A stretch of 64,000 nucleotides of DNA, taken from Cloacibacillus evryensis DSM 19522. GTDB lineage: Bacteria; Synergistota; Synergistia; Synergistales; Synergistaceae. Below the pieces are notes generated by a model, which was not told the DNA's origin, did no database searches, and worked only from the letters and a program-made list of their open reading frames with translations. The stretch covers positions 1,293,283 through 1,357,282 of the forward strand of contig NZ_KK073872.1 in the NCBI RefSeq assembly GCF_000585335.1, read 5' to 3'. Positions 8,392 to 16,383 of the stretch are shown piece by piece; positions within the stretch are counted from its first letter, which is position 1, and each line of letters begins with the position of its first letter. The translations under genes were made by a program, and so were the position numbers.

Positions 8392-9453
8392 TTGCTGAGA
8401 GCTATGCGCAACTACACCAAAATAATAATGATAATAGTAATACTCTTCTTTGTGGCTTCATGCTTCGCGGGATATGGGTTGTATGTACGCGGAAATAAGG
8501 GCGGCGCAGGAGACGGCATACGAGACTATCCGGTGGCCGAGGCCAACGGAAAGAACATCATGCGTTCAGATCTTGAGCGCGGCGCGGCGCGCATCTCCGA
8601 GCAGTACGGCAGCAGCGTCACCTCCGCGGATTCCCCCCAGATCAGACGGGCCGCTCTTGACGGGCTTGTTATCCAGTCGGAGTTGGAAAAGGAGATCGCC
8701 AACAGAAAAATAGACGTATCGGGCGACGAAATAAACGCGGCCTACGCAAAGGCGATGGACAGCTATCCCACGCGCGAGGAGTTCATGGAGTTTTTAAAGC
8801 GCAGCGGGATCACCGAGAAGCAGGTAAAGGAAGACATAAAGAAACAGCTTCAGATGCAGAAGCTCATGGAATCGCTTGAAAACGACGTAAAAGTGGACGA
8901 TAAAGAGGTACGCGCTTTCTATGACACCGCGAAAAACTTCCTCTACAAGCAGCCGGCCGGCGTGATGGTCAATATCGCGACCTTCAAGGATAAGGCGGCA
9001 GCCGAGGCGGCGCGGAAGGCGATCGCCGGAGGCGCGAAATGGGACGCCGAGATGGACAAGTACAAGAAAGATATCGAGATGGCCACCTCCTATGACAAAC
9101 CCATGCTGATGACCGAACAGATGATGCAGCAGAAGGAGCTTGCCGTTCTTAAAGATTACCCGATGGATAAGGTAACTCCCGTCGAGAGCGCCGGAGAGAA
9201 CTACAGCTACATCGCCGTCAAGCGCAGCAAAGCGGTGGAGCGCGTCCTCCCCTTCAATGAGGTAAGCGGGGACGTCGCCGCGACGATAAAGAACCAGAAG
9301 ATGCAGGAGGCCCAGCAGAAATTCTACGGAGAGCTGCTCTCCCGCGCCAACGTGAAGATACTCGACGCCTCGATCTTCCCCGAGGAGAAGAAGCCGGAAG
9401 CGGCCTCTGCCGACCAGACGGAGCCGGCCGCCTCGGAAGATAAGAAGAACTAG
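8392..9453 (+). CDS. Membrane-anchored SurA_N/PpiC-like periplasmic foldase
   Basis: A 353-aa protein with one N-terminal membrane segment (about 10-30, rich in Ile/Val/Phe) and a SurA_N-type helical domain (about 55-180), then a region resembling a parvulin prolyl isomerase core and an acidic tail rich in Glu/Ala/Lys. Such proteins act outside the cytoplasmic membrane as chaperones for secreted or outer-membrane proteins. The TTG start at 8392 is preferred because GAGGAGGA is 8-10 nt upstream; the next ATG (8404) is too far. A terminator follows directly, so it is a single-gene unit. Isomerase activity is uncertain because the core is diverged. Confidence 0.8.
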   Translation: MLRAMRNYTKIIMIIVILFFVASCFAGYGLYVRGNKGGAGDGIRDYPVAEANGKNIMRSDLERGAARISEQYGSSVTSADSPQIRRAALDGLVIQSELEKEIANRKIDVSGDEINAAYAKAMDSYPTREEFMEFLKRSGITEKQVKEDIKKQLQMQKLMESLENDVKVDDKEVRAFYDTAKNFLYKQPAGVMVNIATFKDKAAAEAARKAIAGGAKWDAEMDKYKKDIEMATSYDKPMLMTEQMMQQKELAVLKDYPMDKVTPVESAGENYSYIAVKRSKAVERVLPFNEVSGDVAATIKNQKMQEAQQKFYGELLSRANVKILDASIFPEEKKPEAASADQTEPAASEDKKN

Positions 9454-9479
9454 CGCAAATCTCCCAAGAGATATATAAA

Positions 9480-9513
9480 AAGAAGGACCGGGTGATGATC
9501 CCGGTCTTTTTTT
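9480..9513 (+). terminator. Rho-independent terminator
   Basis: A 7-bp GC-rich stem (9486-9492 with 9500-9506) with a 7-nt loop is followed by seven T residues. It lies 27 nt after the SurA-like gene. Confidence 0.9.
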
Positions 9514-9538
9514 ATATCCTGCCGGAGGTTTTATGCTT

Positions 9539-9565
9539 TTGTCCGGCGTCCGTCCGTGCTATAGT
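9539..9565 (+). promoter_or_regulatory. Possible promoter of the short-chain dehydrogenase gene
   Basis: TTGTCC (9539-9544) and TATAGT (9560-9565) with 15-bp spacing, downstream of the terminator and before the dehydrogenase. The spacing is short, so this is a weak call. Confidence 0.35.
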
Positions 9566-9631
9566 TTTACATGCGGGAGCCGGAGGCGTTTATAGATTGC
9601 CGCCGGAAAATAGGGACAGGAGAGGGGAAAG

Positions 9632-10408
9632 ATGATGGGGACCGGAAAAATTATCGACCTAAGCGGAAAAACGGCTCTAGTCACCGGAGCGGCGGCCGGG
9701 ATAGGGAAGGCCTCGGCAAAGATATTGGCGGAGGCCGGAGCCTCCGTAGCGCTGCTTGATATAAATTACGACGCAGCCTCGCGTTCGGCGGTTGATATCT
9801 CCGCCTCTTGCGGAGTGCCGGCAAAGGCTTACCGCTGCGACGTCCTGTCCGAATCGGATAGCATGGCCGCCGTTGAAGAGGCGGCAAAAGACTTTGGCAC
9901 GATAAACATACTTGTCAACAACACCGGCGGCGGGGGCGGCGGCAGGGAACGCTTCGATGGGCTCACGGGCGAATATATAGATAAAATATTCAGCCTCAAC
10001 GTCTACAGCATATTCAGATTTTCGCGTTTTTGCCTTCCCTACATGAAAAGCTCGGGATATGGCTCCATCGTGAACATCAGCTCAATGGCAAGCGTTATGA
10101 GCAGTGTCAACATGTCCGTCTACAGCGCCTCTAAGGCCGCCGTCAACGCGCTGACACGCCAGATGGCGATAGACGTAGCCCCCGTCAGGGTGAACGCCGT
10201 CGCGCCCGGCGCTATAAAGACCGACGCGCTTGCCACCGTGCTCACCGATGAGATGGAAGAAAAGATGCTCTCCTCAACGCCGCTCAAAAGGCTTGGCGTC
10301 CCGGAAGATATCGCCTCGGCGGTGCTGTTCTTCGCCTCCCCGATGTCCTCCTGGGTCTCCGGCCAAACATTGATCGTATCCGGCGGCGGAACGCAGGTCC
10401 TGGAATAA
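9632..10408 (+). CDS. Short-chain dehydrogenase, 7alpha-hydroxysteroid dehydrogenase-like
   Basis: A 258-aa classical SDR: the NAD(P)-binding glycine motif TGAAAGIG is near residue 17, the NNTGG motif near 91, and the catalytic Tyr and Lys lie in YSASK, with Ser in ISSMAS. The sequence recalls E. coli HdhA (7alpha-hydroxysteroid dehydrogenase) closely at several places: the glycine run after NN, NVYSIFRFSR, PGAIKTDAL, TPLKRLG and the C-terminus ASWVSGQ...VSGGG. HdhA oxidises the 7alpha-hydroxyl of bile acids, which would fit a gut bacterium. Specificity cannot be fixed from sequence; another alcohol/ketone SDR is possible. AGGAGAGGGG precedes the ATG. Confidence 0.85.
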   Translation: MMGTGKIIDLSGKTALVTGAAAGIGKASAKILAEAGASVALLDINYDAASRSAVDISASCGVPAKAYRCDVLSESDSMAAVEEAAKDFGTINILVNNTGGGGGGRERFDGLTGEYIDKIFSLNVYSIFRFSRFCLPYMKSSGYGSIVNISSMASVMSSVNMSVYSASKAAVNALTRQMAIDVAPVRVNAVAPGAIKTDALATVLTDEMEEKMLSSTPLKRLGVPEDIASAVLFFASPMSSWVSGQTLIVSGGGTQVLE

Positions 10409-10437
10409 TATTTCCGGTGCGGGCGGCGCGTAATATT

Positions 10438-11283
10438 ATGGAAATACGGGATGTCCTGCGGCGGTTTGAAGAGCTGCTGTCCTTGGGCCGCGCGGACGAC
10501 GCCGGACGGTATCTGGAGGAGACGGCGGCGGAGAGAGAGGGCGCGGGAGACGGCCCGGCGGCAATATCATGTTGCAACGAGTTGACGGGATTCTGGCGTG
10601 TCCGCGGCCGGAAGGAAAAAAGTTACGCCGCGGCGGAGAGGGCCCTTGCCCTGCTCTCCGGTAACGGCCTTGAAAACAGCGTTGATTACGCCACAGTATT
10701 ATTGAATTATGCCACCGCGAAATCCGCCTTTCGAGAGCTGACGGAGGCGCTGTCGCTCTATCGGCGCGCGGAGGCCGTCTACCGCGAACTGCTCCCCGCC
10801 TCGGACTATCGTTTCGCAAGCCTTTACAACAACATGGCGCAGGCCATGCTGAAGTCGAACGATGTAAAGGGGGCGGCGGATCATTTCGCGAAGTCGCTGT
10901 CTCTGCTGGAAAAGATGACAGATGTGGAGTCGGAGATCGCGACCTGCAATACGAATATGGCGTTCTGCCTGCTCGCGGAAAAAAGGCTTGATGAGGCGCG
11001 CGTACGCCTTGAACGCGCGGAAGCGATCTTTCGAGCTCTCCCGGGGGACGATCCCCACTGCGACAGTACGCTCTCCTGCCGTGGGCAGTTGGAATATTTG
11101 CTGGGGCGCTATGCCGAGTCCGCCGAAGCATACCGGGAGCTCGCCAGCAATATCGAGAGGCGCTTCGGCCGCAGCCCGAACTACGCCGCGGCCTGCCGGA
11201 ACTGCGCGAAAGCCTGCGCCGCCGCGGGCCTTGATCCCGAGGCGGCGCGTTACCGCCGGCTGGCCGAATCCGTCAACAAATAA
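10438..11283 (+). CDS. Tetratricopeptide-repeat protein
   Basis: An all-helical protein of about 281 aa built of TPR-like repeats: alternating Ala/Leu/Tyr-rich helices such as ATVLLNYATAKSAFRELTEA and ASLYNNMAQAMLKSNDVKGA. No signal peptide or membrane segment is seen, so it should be cytoplasmic. The ATG at 10438 is taken as start; an in-frame GTG at 10417 is possible and neither has a strong ribosome-binding site. It is followed at short distance by the DUF4037 and DUF4125 genes, with which it probably forms an operon and perhaps a complex. Confidence 0.8.
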   Translation: MEIRDVLRRFEELLSLGRADDAGRYLEETAAEREGAGDGPAAISCCNELTGFWRVRGRKEKSYAAAERALALLSGNGLENSVDYATVLLNYATAKSAFRELTEALSLYRRAEAVYRELLPASDYRFASLYNNMAQAMLKSNDVKGAADHFAKSLSLLEKMTDVESEIATCNTNMAFCLLAEKRLDEARVRLERAEAIFRALPGDDPHCDSTLSCRGQLEYLLGRYAESAEAYRELASNIERRFGRSPNYAAACRNCAKACAAAGLDPEAARYRRLAESVNK

Positions 11284-11304
11284 CGGGGGTGAGGAAAAAT
11301 AGAA

Positions 11305-12219
11305 ATGCCGGGATTGGAATTATGCCGCCAATTTTACCTACAGTGCGGCGCGCCGCTGATCGAGCGGACTTTTGGCGAAAACGGCAGACGCTTCGCCGCG
11401 GGCCTCGCGGGGGCGGGGTCCGACTGCCTGGGGTTCGACGACGAGCTTTCGCGGGACCATGATTTTGGCCCCGGCTTCTGCCTCTGGCTGACGGACGAAG
11501 ACGACGAAGCCTTCGGGGGAGAGCTGCGCCGGCTGTATTCCGAATTGCCGCGGCAGTTCGGCGGCTGTGTCCGCAACACGACGCCGCAGGGCGCCGACAG
11601 GGTCGGCGTAATGAGGATAGGAGATTTTTACAGACGCTACACCGGCAGCAGGGACATTCCGGAGGGAGACGCCGCTTGGCTGCGTATCCCTGAACACCTG
11701 CTGGCAGCCGCTGTCAGCGGAGAGATCTTTCGCGACGGCCTGGGGGAATTCAGCCGCATAAGATCGGGACTGCTCCCATGCTATCCCGAGGATGTGCGCC
11801 TGAAGAAGCTGGCCGCCAGGCTGTTCACGATGGCGCAGGCGGGACAGTATAATTACGGACGGATAATGAAGCGGCACGACGCCGCGGCCGCGGCGCTGGC
11901 TTTAAGCGAGTTTGCCAGGGCCGCTCTTTCCGCGGTACACCTGCTGAACCGGAGCTATATGCCCTATTATAAATGGGCCTTTCGCAGCGCGCGCCGCCTG
12001 CCTCTGCTTTCTGATGTCGTTACTGAGCTGGACGCGCTGTTTTTGCCGGAGACCGACCGCGAGGCGCTGATAGAAACGATCTGTTCCCGTGTGAGCGAGT
12101 TCCTGAAAAAAGAGGGGCTTTCGTCGGCGCGGGACACGTTTCTGGTCGCGCACGCCGAAGAGGTGACGCTGTGTATAAAGAGCGCCGCGTTAAGGAACAT
12201 GGGAATTATGGTGGGATAA
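11305..12219 (+). CDS. DUF4037 nucleotidyltransferase-like protein
   Basis: A 304-aa DUF4037 protein. The segment GSDCLGFDDELSRDHDFGPGFCLWL (residues about 38-62) resembles the GS...D.D metal-binding motif of the DNA polymerase beta-type nucleotidyltransferases. The remainder is helical. The substrate is unknown. GGGGTGAGG precedes the ATG. It lies between the TPR gene and the DUF4125 gene, an association that recurs in gut Firmicutes as I recall it. Catalytic competence is an inference from the motif only. Confidence 0.82.
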   Translation: MPGLELCRQFYLQCGAPLIERTFGENGRRFAAGLAGAGSDCLGFDDELSRDHDFGPGFCLWLTDEDDEAFGGELRRLYSELPRQFGGCVRNTTPQGADRVGVMRIGDFYRRYTGSRDIPEGDAAWLRIPEHLLAAAVSGEIFRDGLGEFSRIRSGLLPCYPEDVRLKKLAARLFTMAQAGQYNYGRIMKRHDAAAAALALSEFARAALSAVHLLNRSYMPYYKWAFRSARRLPLLSDVVTELDALFLPETDREALIETICSRVSEFLKKEGLSSARDTFLVAHAEEVTLCIKSAALRNMGIMVG

Positions 12220-12222
12220 GAG

Positions 12223-12858
12223 ATGGATAAACTGATCGACAAGATAATCGAACTCGAATGGATGTTTTTCGGCCTCGTGCGGAACGAGGGCGGACGGGCG
12301 TCATGCCAGGATGACTGGGAGACCTTCCGCGTCATGCGCCGCAGTCAGTTTATGGCATGGACGGTTCCCGTGCTCGAAAGCTGGCTGGACGACCTCTTGA
12401 CGGCACGGGCCGAGGGGCGCAACCCGCTGACCGAGAAATATGGCTACATGATGTGTATCGCCGCCCCGCAGGAAAACCGTGAATTATCGGAACGCCTGCC
12501 GGCGGTGCCGGATGAGAAAAAAGTTATCAGCCGGAAGATCATCGACCGGCTTGCGGTCCAGAACGCCGCCTTTGCCGGGCGCTATCCGCTCATCGCCGGA
12601 CAGGCCCGTCCGCTGCGGACGAAAGACGAGCGCGAAGACCGCATGACCTCGATCGAGACCTACCAGACTGGCGAACTGTGGACCTACTCGCAAAGGACGC
12701 TGGAGCTGCTTGACGCACATCTTAAAGACCTGGAAACGGGCGGCGTGAATTATCCCGAACTGGTGATAGGCAACAGCCTGCGTCAAAGAGGTTTTTCCAG
12801 CCTTGAAGAGGCGGAAGATTTCCTGGCGTCCAAAAGGAACGGGGGCGAAAGCCGTTAA
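12223..12858 (+). CDS. DUF4125 family protein
   Basis: A 211-aa protein matching DUF4125 by its N-terminal pattern EWMFFGLVRNEGGRASCQDDWETF followed by MRRSQF. It has no membrane segments and no recognised catalytic motif. It starts 3 nt after the DUF4037 stop, so the two are certainly co-transcribed. Function is unknown; co-occurrence with a nucleotidyltransferase-like protein and a TPR protein suggests a shared process. Confidence 0.82.
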   Translation: MDKLIDKIIELEWMFFGLVRNEGGRASCQDDWETFRVMRRSQFMAWTVPVLESWLDDLLTARAEGRNPLTEKYGYMMCIAAPQENRELSERLPAVPDEKKVISRKIIDRLAVQNAAFAGRYPLIAGQARPLRTKDEREDRMTSIETYQTGELWTYSQRTLELLDAHLKDLETGGVNYPELVIGNSLRQRGFSSLEEAEDFLASKRNGGESR

Positions 12859-13010
12859 GAGAGCGGCCGGAGGCTTCCCTGATTCAGAGCCGGCGCTGAT
12901 GCTGGCGTCGGCAAATCTCCGCCATATACGGGCTCAAAATAAAACGCGGCATAAATCTTGACGCAAGCAATAAACATAAACAGGCGGGAGGGCAGCGTTT
13001 AAAATAGAGC

Positions 13011-13439
13011 TTATTCTTCCCGCGTCCTTAATACATGCTCTTCGCCGTCTGTCATCAGAAAGGCAGCCCAAAGCTCAAACGCCTCTTTTATATTCCTGGG
13101 ATCGTGCCCCGTCAGCACCCTTATCTTTTTGAGCCGGTACTGAAGGCTGTTGCGGTGAAGGTGCATTTTTCCCGCCGTCTTTGAACAGTTAAAAGGCGAT
13201 TCGCAGAAATTCATGAAGGTCTCGCGGAGTGTCTCAAAGTCGTTTCTTTCGGTAAGTTCCGCAAGGATATGCGCAGAGTAGTCTTCTTTAAAGGGCTCAG
13301 GAAGGCCCTTCAGCATTTCAGCTACTCCGGCCTGTTCCGCGTTTTCGGCATTGCCGATGAAATCCAGGCCGTCTATGTGCGTCAGTCTGTAAGCTTCCAA
13401 ACTTTTTTCGTTGACTGCGGCGCTTTCCATCTTCAGCAT
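13011..13439 (-). CDS. Truncated CdaR/PucR-type regulator (C-terminal HTH part)
   Basis: About 142 aa whose last third is the PucR/CdaR C-terminal helix-turn-helix: NCSKTAGKMHLHRNSLQYRLKKI followed by LTGHDPRNIKEAFELWAAF. Full-length sugar-diacid regulators are around 350-400 aa with an N-terminal sensor, so most of the protein is missing. The ATG at 13439 follows the GrdB-like stop by 7 nt with an AAGAAAG-like site; the frame is open further upstream, but that would overlap the neighbouring gene. It may be a functional short regulator or a remnant. Confidence 0.6.
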   Translation of the reverse strand: MLKMESAAVNEKSLEAYRLTHIDGLDFIGNAENAEQAGVAEMLKGLPEPFKEDYSAHILAELTERNDFETLRETFMNFCESPFNCSKTAGKMHLHRNSLQYRLKKIRVLTGHDPRNIKEAFELWAAFLMTDGEEHVLRTREE

Positions 13440-13446
13440 TCTTTCT

Positions 13447-14304
13447 TCAATTGACGATAAGGCAGGCGTCTTCGTCGGGCACTTCTTCAAGAAGCGCGAG
13501 CGCCCTGTCAAATAGCCTTTTGCGCCATTCTGCCTCCTGCTCCGGCGGGATGTCGGGATTCCCGAATACATGGCTTATATTGCTGCCCTTTAGTATCCGG
13601 CTGCATCCGACACCTTCCGATATCTGCGTCAGGTTTGTTACATGCACCACTGGGATACCGGCAATTTCGATCTCGCACGCCATATAGGCGCCGCATCTTG
13701 TGCTAGTGCCGCAGGTTGAAGTAAGTATGACCCCGTCGACTCCGTTATGCCTGAGTGAACACGCGATGCCCTGCCCCATTTCCCGGCTTTTTTCGACAGA
13801 CTGCATTACTCCGGCGGTCGAATAGAACGCCTCCAGCAGCGCGCCTATCCTTCCGCCGGCTTCGGCTGTTCGCGCGGCGTCAAGGGGAACGAGCCTGTTG
13901 GGGTCCTCAAGTACGAATTTATTGTAATACCCCTGGTGGCTCACTTCGTAATCTTCGGGCGACAGGCGCTTTTTCCCTTTGAACCGGTAGAGACGGAACT
14001 TGTCGGCGGCGACTGGGGGCTGGCAGTCGGGATTACCTGCCGGAACAAGCCCGCCGTCCGTAACGAGTGCGATCTTCGCCTCTTTCAGCGCTTTTGAAAG
14101 CTTTGCTACCGGTATTGACTGCGGCGGCGCGATACAAACTTCGCTCTTGAATCCCCGGCCGTGATATTTTGCCAGCAGCATATCGATACCTCTGACGGCC
14201 GCCGGAGTATTGTAATCTATCTCCGCGCCGGTCACGGCGGGCTTTGGAAGCCGACTGTCACGGCAACGCGGAGTCCATATAATATCGGGATATCGTTTAG
14301 GCAT
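13447..14304 (-). CDS. GrdB-family protein, Cys variant lacking the N-terminal third
   Basis: A 285-aa homologue of the selenoprotein subunit of glycine/sarcosine/betaine reductase protein B. It aligns from residue 27 onward with residues from about 175 of the Sec-containing paralogue nearby (shared IALVTDGGLVP.GNPD, DPNRLVP, YSTAGVM, ISHVFG). The position equivalent to Sec350 is Cys198 (TGC, 13711-13713) in TSTCGTSTRCGA. About 152 N-terminal residues of the family are absent and replaced by a short unrelated start. GAGGT precedes the ATG. The C-terminal catalytic region looks intact, so it is probably expressed rather than decayed. Confidence 0.78.
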   Translation of the reverse strand: MPKRYPDIIWTPRCRDSRLPKPAVTGAEIDYNTPAAVRGIDMLLAKYHGRGFKSEVCIAPPQSIPVAKLSKALKEAKIALVTDGGLVPAGNPDCQPPVAADKFRLYRFKGKKRLSPEDYEVSHQGYYNKFVLEDPNRLVPLDAARTAEAGGRIGALLEAFYSTAGVMQSVEKSREMGQGIACSLRHNGVDGVILTSTCGTSTRCGAYMACEIEIAGIPVVHVTNLTQISEGVGCSRILKGSNISHVFGNPDIPPEQEAEWRKRLFDRALALLEEVPDEDACLIVN

Positions 14305-14412
14305 GCTTTTACCTCACAATCTTTGTCCGCCGGCGCTGCGCCGTCCGGCTTACTGCTTTTCTATTATTTTGACCTTTGGCGAAGAACCTCTCCGCTAACT
14401 GTATTCAACCGT

Positions 14413-14970
14413 TCAGGCAGCCTCGAGCGGGAATGCAAGGTTCGCCTTTATCTTTTTGAGCTTTTCAAAATAGATCATATAATTTGCCTGCATCCCCCCG
14501 CGCACCCATTCCATGATCACGCCGACATATGCGTAGGCTTCAAGGCGGCCCAGTATATAGAGTTCGTCTTCGGCAAGCTTGTATCCGACTTGAGTATATA
14601 CGGTAAGGATATGTATCTTCATAAGTTCGAAATAAGATTCCACGAGCGAATCCGAAAGCGAATTCTGCCCGACATAATTAAAGACTTCCATATAAAAATC
14701 GCGGTTCTGAAGCATGTACTTGCAGAGATTAACAAACCCGTCCAGATATCTTTCAGGGTCTGAGAACGTATTTATGACCGGCAGCGTCTCAGAATAGAAT
14801 ATCCAGTGTACCAGGTCATATTTATCGCGGAAATGGTAGTAAAAAACGTTCCTGCTCACTCCGCACTGAGAGGTTATGTCTTTCACTGTTATCTGTCCGA
14901 GCCTTTTCTTCTTCATGAGCTCTTTCAGACATACGCCGAGAGCAGTCTTTGTAATATCAGTTTTCGGCAT
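14413..14970 (-). CDS. TetR-family transcriptional regulator
   Basis: A 185-aa TetR protein. The N-terminal helix-turn-helix (about 24-50) reads QITVKDITSQCGVSRNVFYYHF followed by the usual KYDLV. The C-terminal ligand domain resembles the DhaS/TetR_C_8 type. It lies between the Sec-GrdB gene and the Cys-GrdB-like gene on the same strand, so it is a candidate regulator of both. GGGGAAGGG is placed upstream of the ATG. The ligand is unknown. Confidence 0.88.
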   Translation of the reverse strand: MPKTDITKTALGVCLKELMKKKRLGQITVKDITSQCGVSRNVFYYHFRDKYDLVHWIFYSETLPVINTFSDPERYLDGFVNLCKYMLQNRDFYMEVFNYVGQNSLSDSLVESYFELMKIHILTVYTQVGYKLAEDELYILGRLEAYAYVGVIMEWVRGGMQANYMIYFEKLKKIKANLAFPLEAA

Positions 14971-15005
14971 TTTCCCTTCCCCTCTCAGTATTCTTTTCCT
15001 GTTGT

Positions 15006-15036
15006 GCCGTCCGCCGCATAAGCTGCGGCGGGCGGC
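15006..15036 (-). terminator. Strong hairpin between grdB-like gene and tetR
   Basis: A 12-bp stem with one mismatch (GCCG.CCGCCGCA with its complement) and a 5-nt loop lies in the 96-nt gap. There is no T-tract on the minus strand, so it may be a processing or attenuation structure that separates expression of the reductase genes from tetR. Confidence 0.5.
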
Positions 15037-15066
15037 GTATTATCTTATTACCGCGCTTTCGGAAGG

Positions 15067-16383
15067 CTACTCTTTGATTATTGCGCGTTCCCCTTCCGCG
15101 GGCGTCTCTTCGAGCATATGGAGCGCCATCTCTACGCGCTTTTCTCTGTATGCCTTTTCACTGGGCAGAGGCAGCGTCGGATCTCCGAAAACATGCAGGA
15201 CGCTGTTTCCGCGGAGTATCCTGTTCGAGCCGATGCCCTCCGCGATCTTTGTAAGATTTGTCACTTGGATGATGGGGATTCCTGCGCGCTGTATCTCTTT
15301 TGTGATCATGGACCCGCCACGACTGCTCGTTCCTCAGGTGGAGGTTTCGATCGCGGCGTCGCAGCGGTCGGCGATCAGCTCCTTGGCGATGCCTTCGCCG
15401 AATTCCTTGCATTTTTCCATAGGCGTCATGACGCCTGCCGTTGAGTAGATGACATCGTCGACGCTGCCGATGATCCCCTCATCCGCCAGCTTGCGCAGCG
15501 CGTCTACGGGGACGAGTCTGTTTGGATCCTGAAGCACGAAGGCGTTGTTGTACCCCTGATGGCTGACTTCCCAGTCTTTAGCGTTCAGCGCATCCATGTC
15601 CTTGATCGAATAGCGTTTGTAGGCTCTTGAGTTTGTCGGCACCTGATTGTCCGGATTGCCCAGCGGCACAAGCCCTCCGTCCGTCACAAGCCCTATCCTG
15701 CATTCCGAAAGAGGCTTTTTGAGGACGGGGATCGGTATCTCTTCATGGTTTGGCATAATGACTTCGGTGTGGTAGGCTTTGCCCTCATGTTTTGCCAGAA
15801 GCATATCAATGCCTCTCTGCGCTGCGGGGATCGTATAGTCTATTATCACCGCGGGGCCGCTTCCATGATAGCGCTCCGCTTTTCCATCGCGGATCGCGTC
15901 GCCTGCGATGAGGCGCTTCGCAAAGGCTGCGATCTCGCCGATGACTTTTACCAGGTTTCTTGCGTTGTTGTCGCTCTGCAGGATATAGCACCGATTCTTA
16001 AACAGGTCGGTTCCCGGGTTCTCCGCAAAGAGCGCAGTTACCGCCGGTATCCTCAGCTCTTCCGTAACGGCGGCCGTCGTTGAGCCGCAGCCGAGCCCGT
16101 AACGCCCCGCGTTGAACCCTGGGCCCGCTACAAACAGGTCGGCCCCGGCGCCGCGCACGATATCTATTATTTGCGGGATTATCTCCTCGGGATGCTCCGC
16201 TATCGTATTGTCGCCGCAGACGATAGTCTTTACGATCTCGTAATCCGGTCCCAGCGCTTTTGCCAGCGCCGCTCCGGGACCGGCCGCGCCCTCTTTTACC
16301 GAAAGGCCGACGCTTGCCGTATCTTCGCCGCCCATTCCGGCATAGAACTGGTTAATGTAATGAACTACCTTTTTCTTAGTCAT
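15067..16383 (-). CDS. GrdB-family reductase selenoprotein (in-frame UGA = Sec350)
   Basis: Homologue of the selenocysteine subunit of glycine/sarcosine/betaine reductase component B (438 aa with readthrough). The N-terminus VVHYINQFYAGMGGEDT and the later FNAGRYG, ENPG and LVTDGGLVP.GNPD are family hallmarks. Two open stretches are joined through TGA at 15334-15336 (complement), giving TSTUGTSSRGG; Sec falls at residue 350, the family position. The strand continues without another stop to 15067 and retains family sequence (AGIPIIQVTNLTKIAEGIGSNRI). The two cysteines that normally follow the Sec (U..C..C) are Ser and Gly here. The ATG at 16383 overlaps the GrdE-like gene by 8 nt. GrdA, GrdC and GrdD are not in the window. 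Substrate unassigned. Confidence 0.9.
15334..15336 (-). other. UGA selenocysteine codon
   Basis: The TGA is preceded by codons for IETST and followed by GTSSRGGSMITKEI, matching the Sec position in the GrdB family. A small ACGA/TCGT stem with a GCAG loop begins 3 nt after the codon; a bacterial SECIS must lie just downstream, but its exact fold was not resolved by eye. Confidence 0.87.

Noticed and set aside
15067-15309. Treating the downstream GrdB piece as a separate 80-aa gene
   Set aside because: It continues the GrdB family alignment in frame through the TGA and has no ribosome-binding site of its own.
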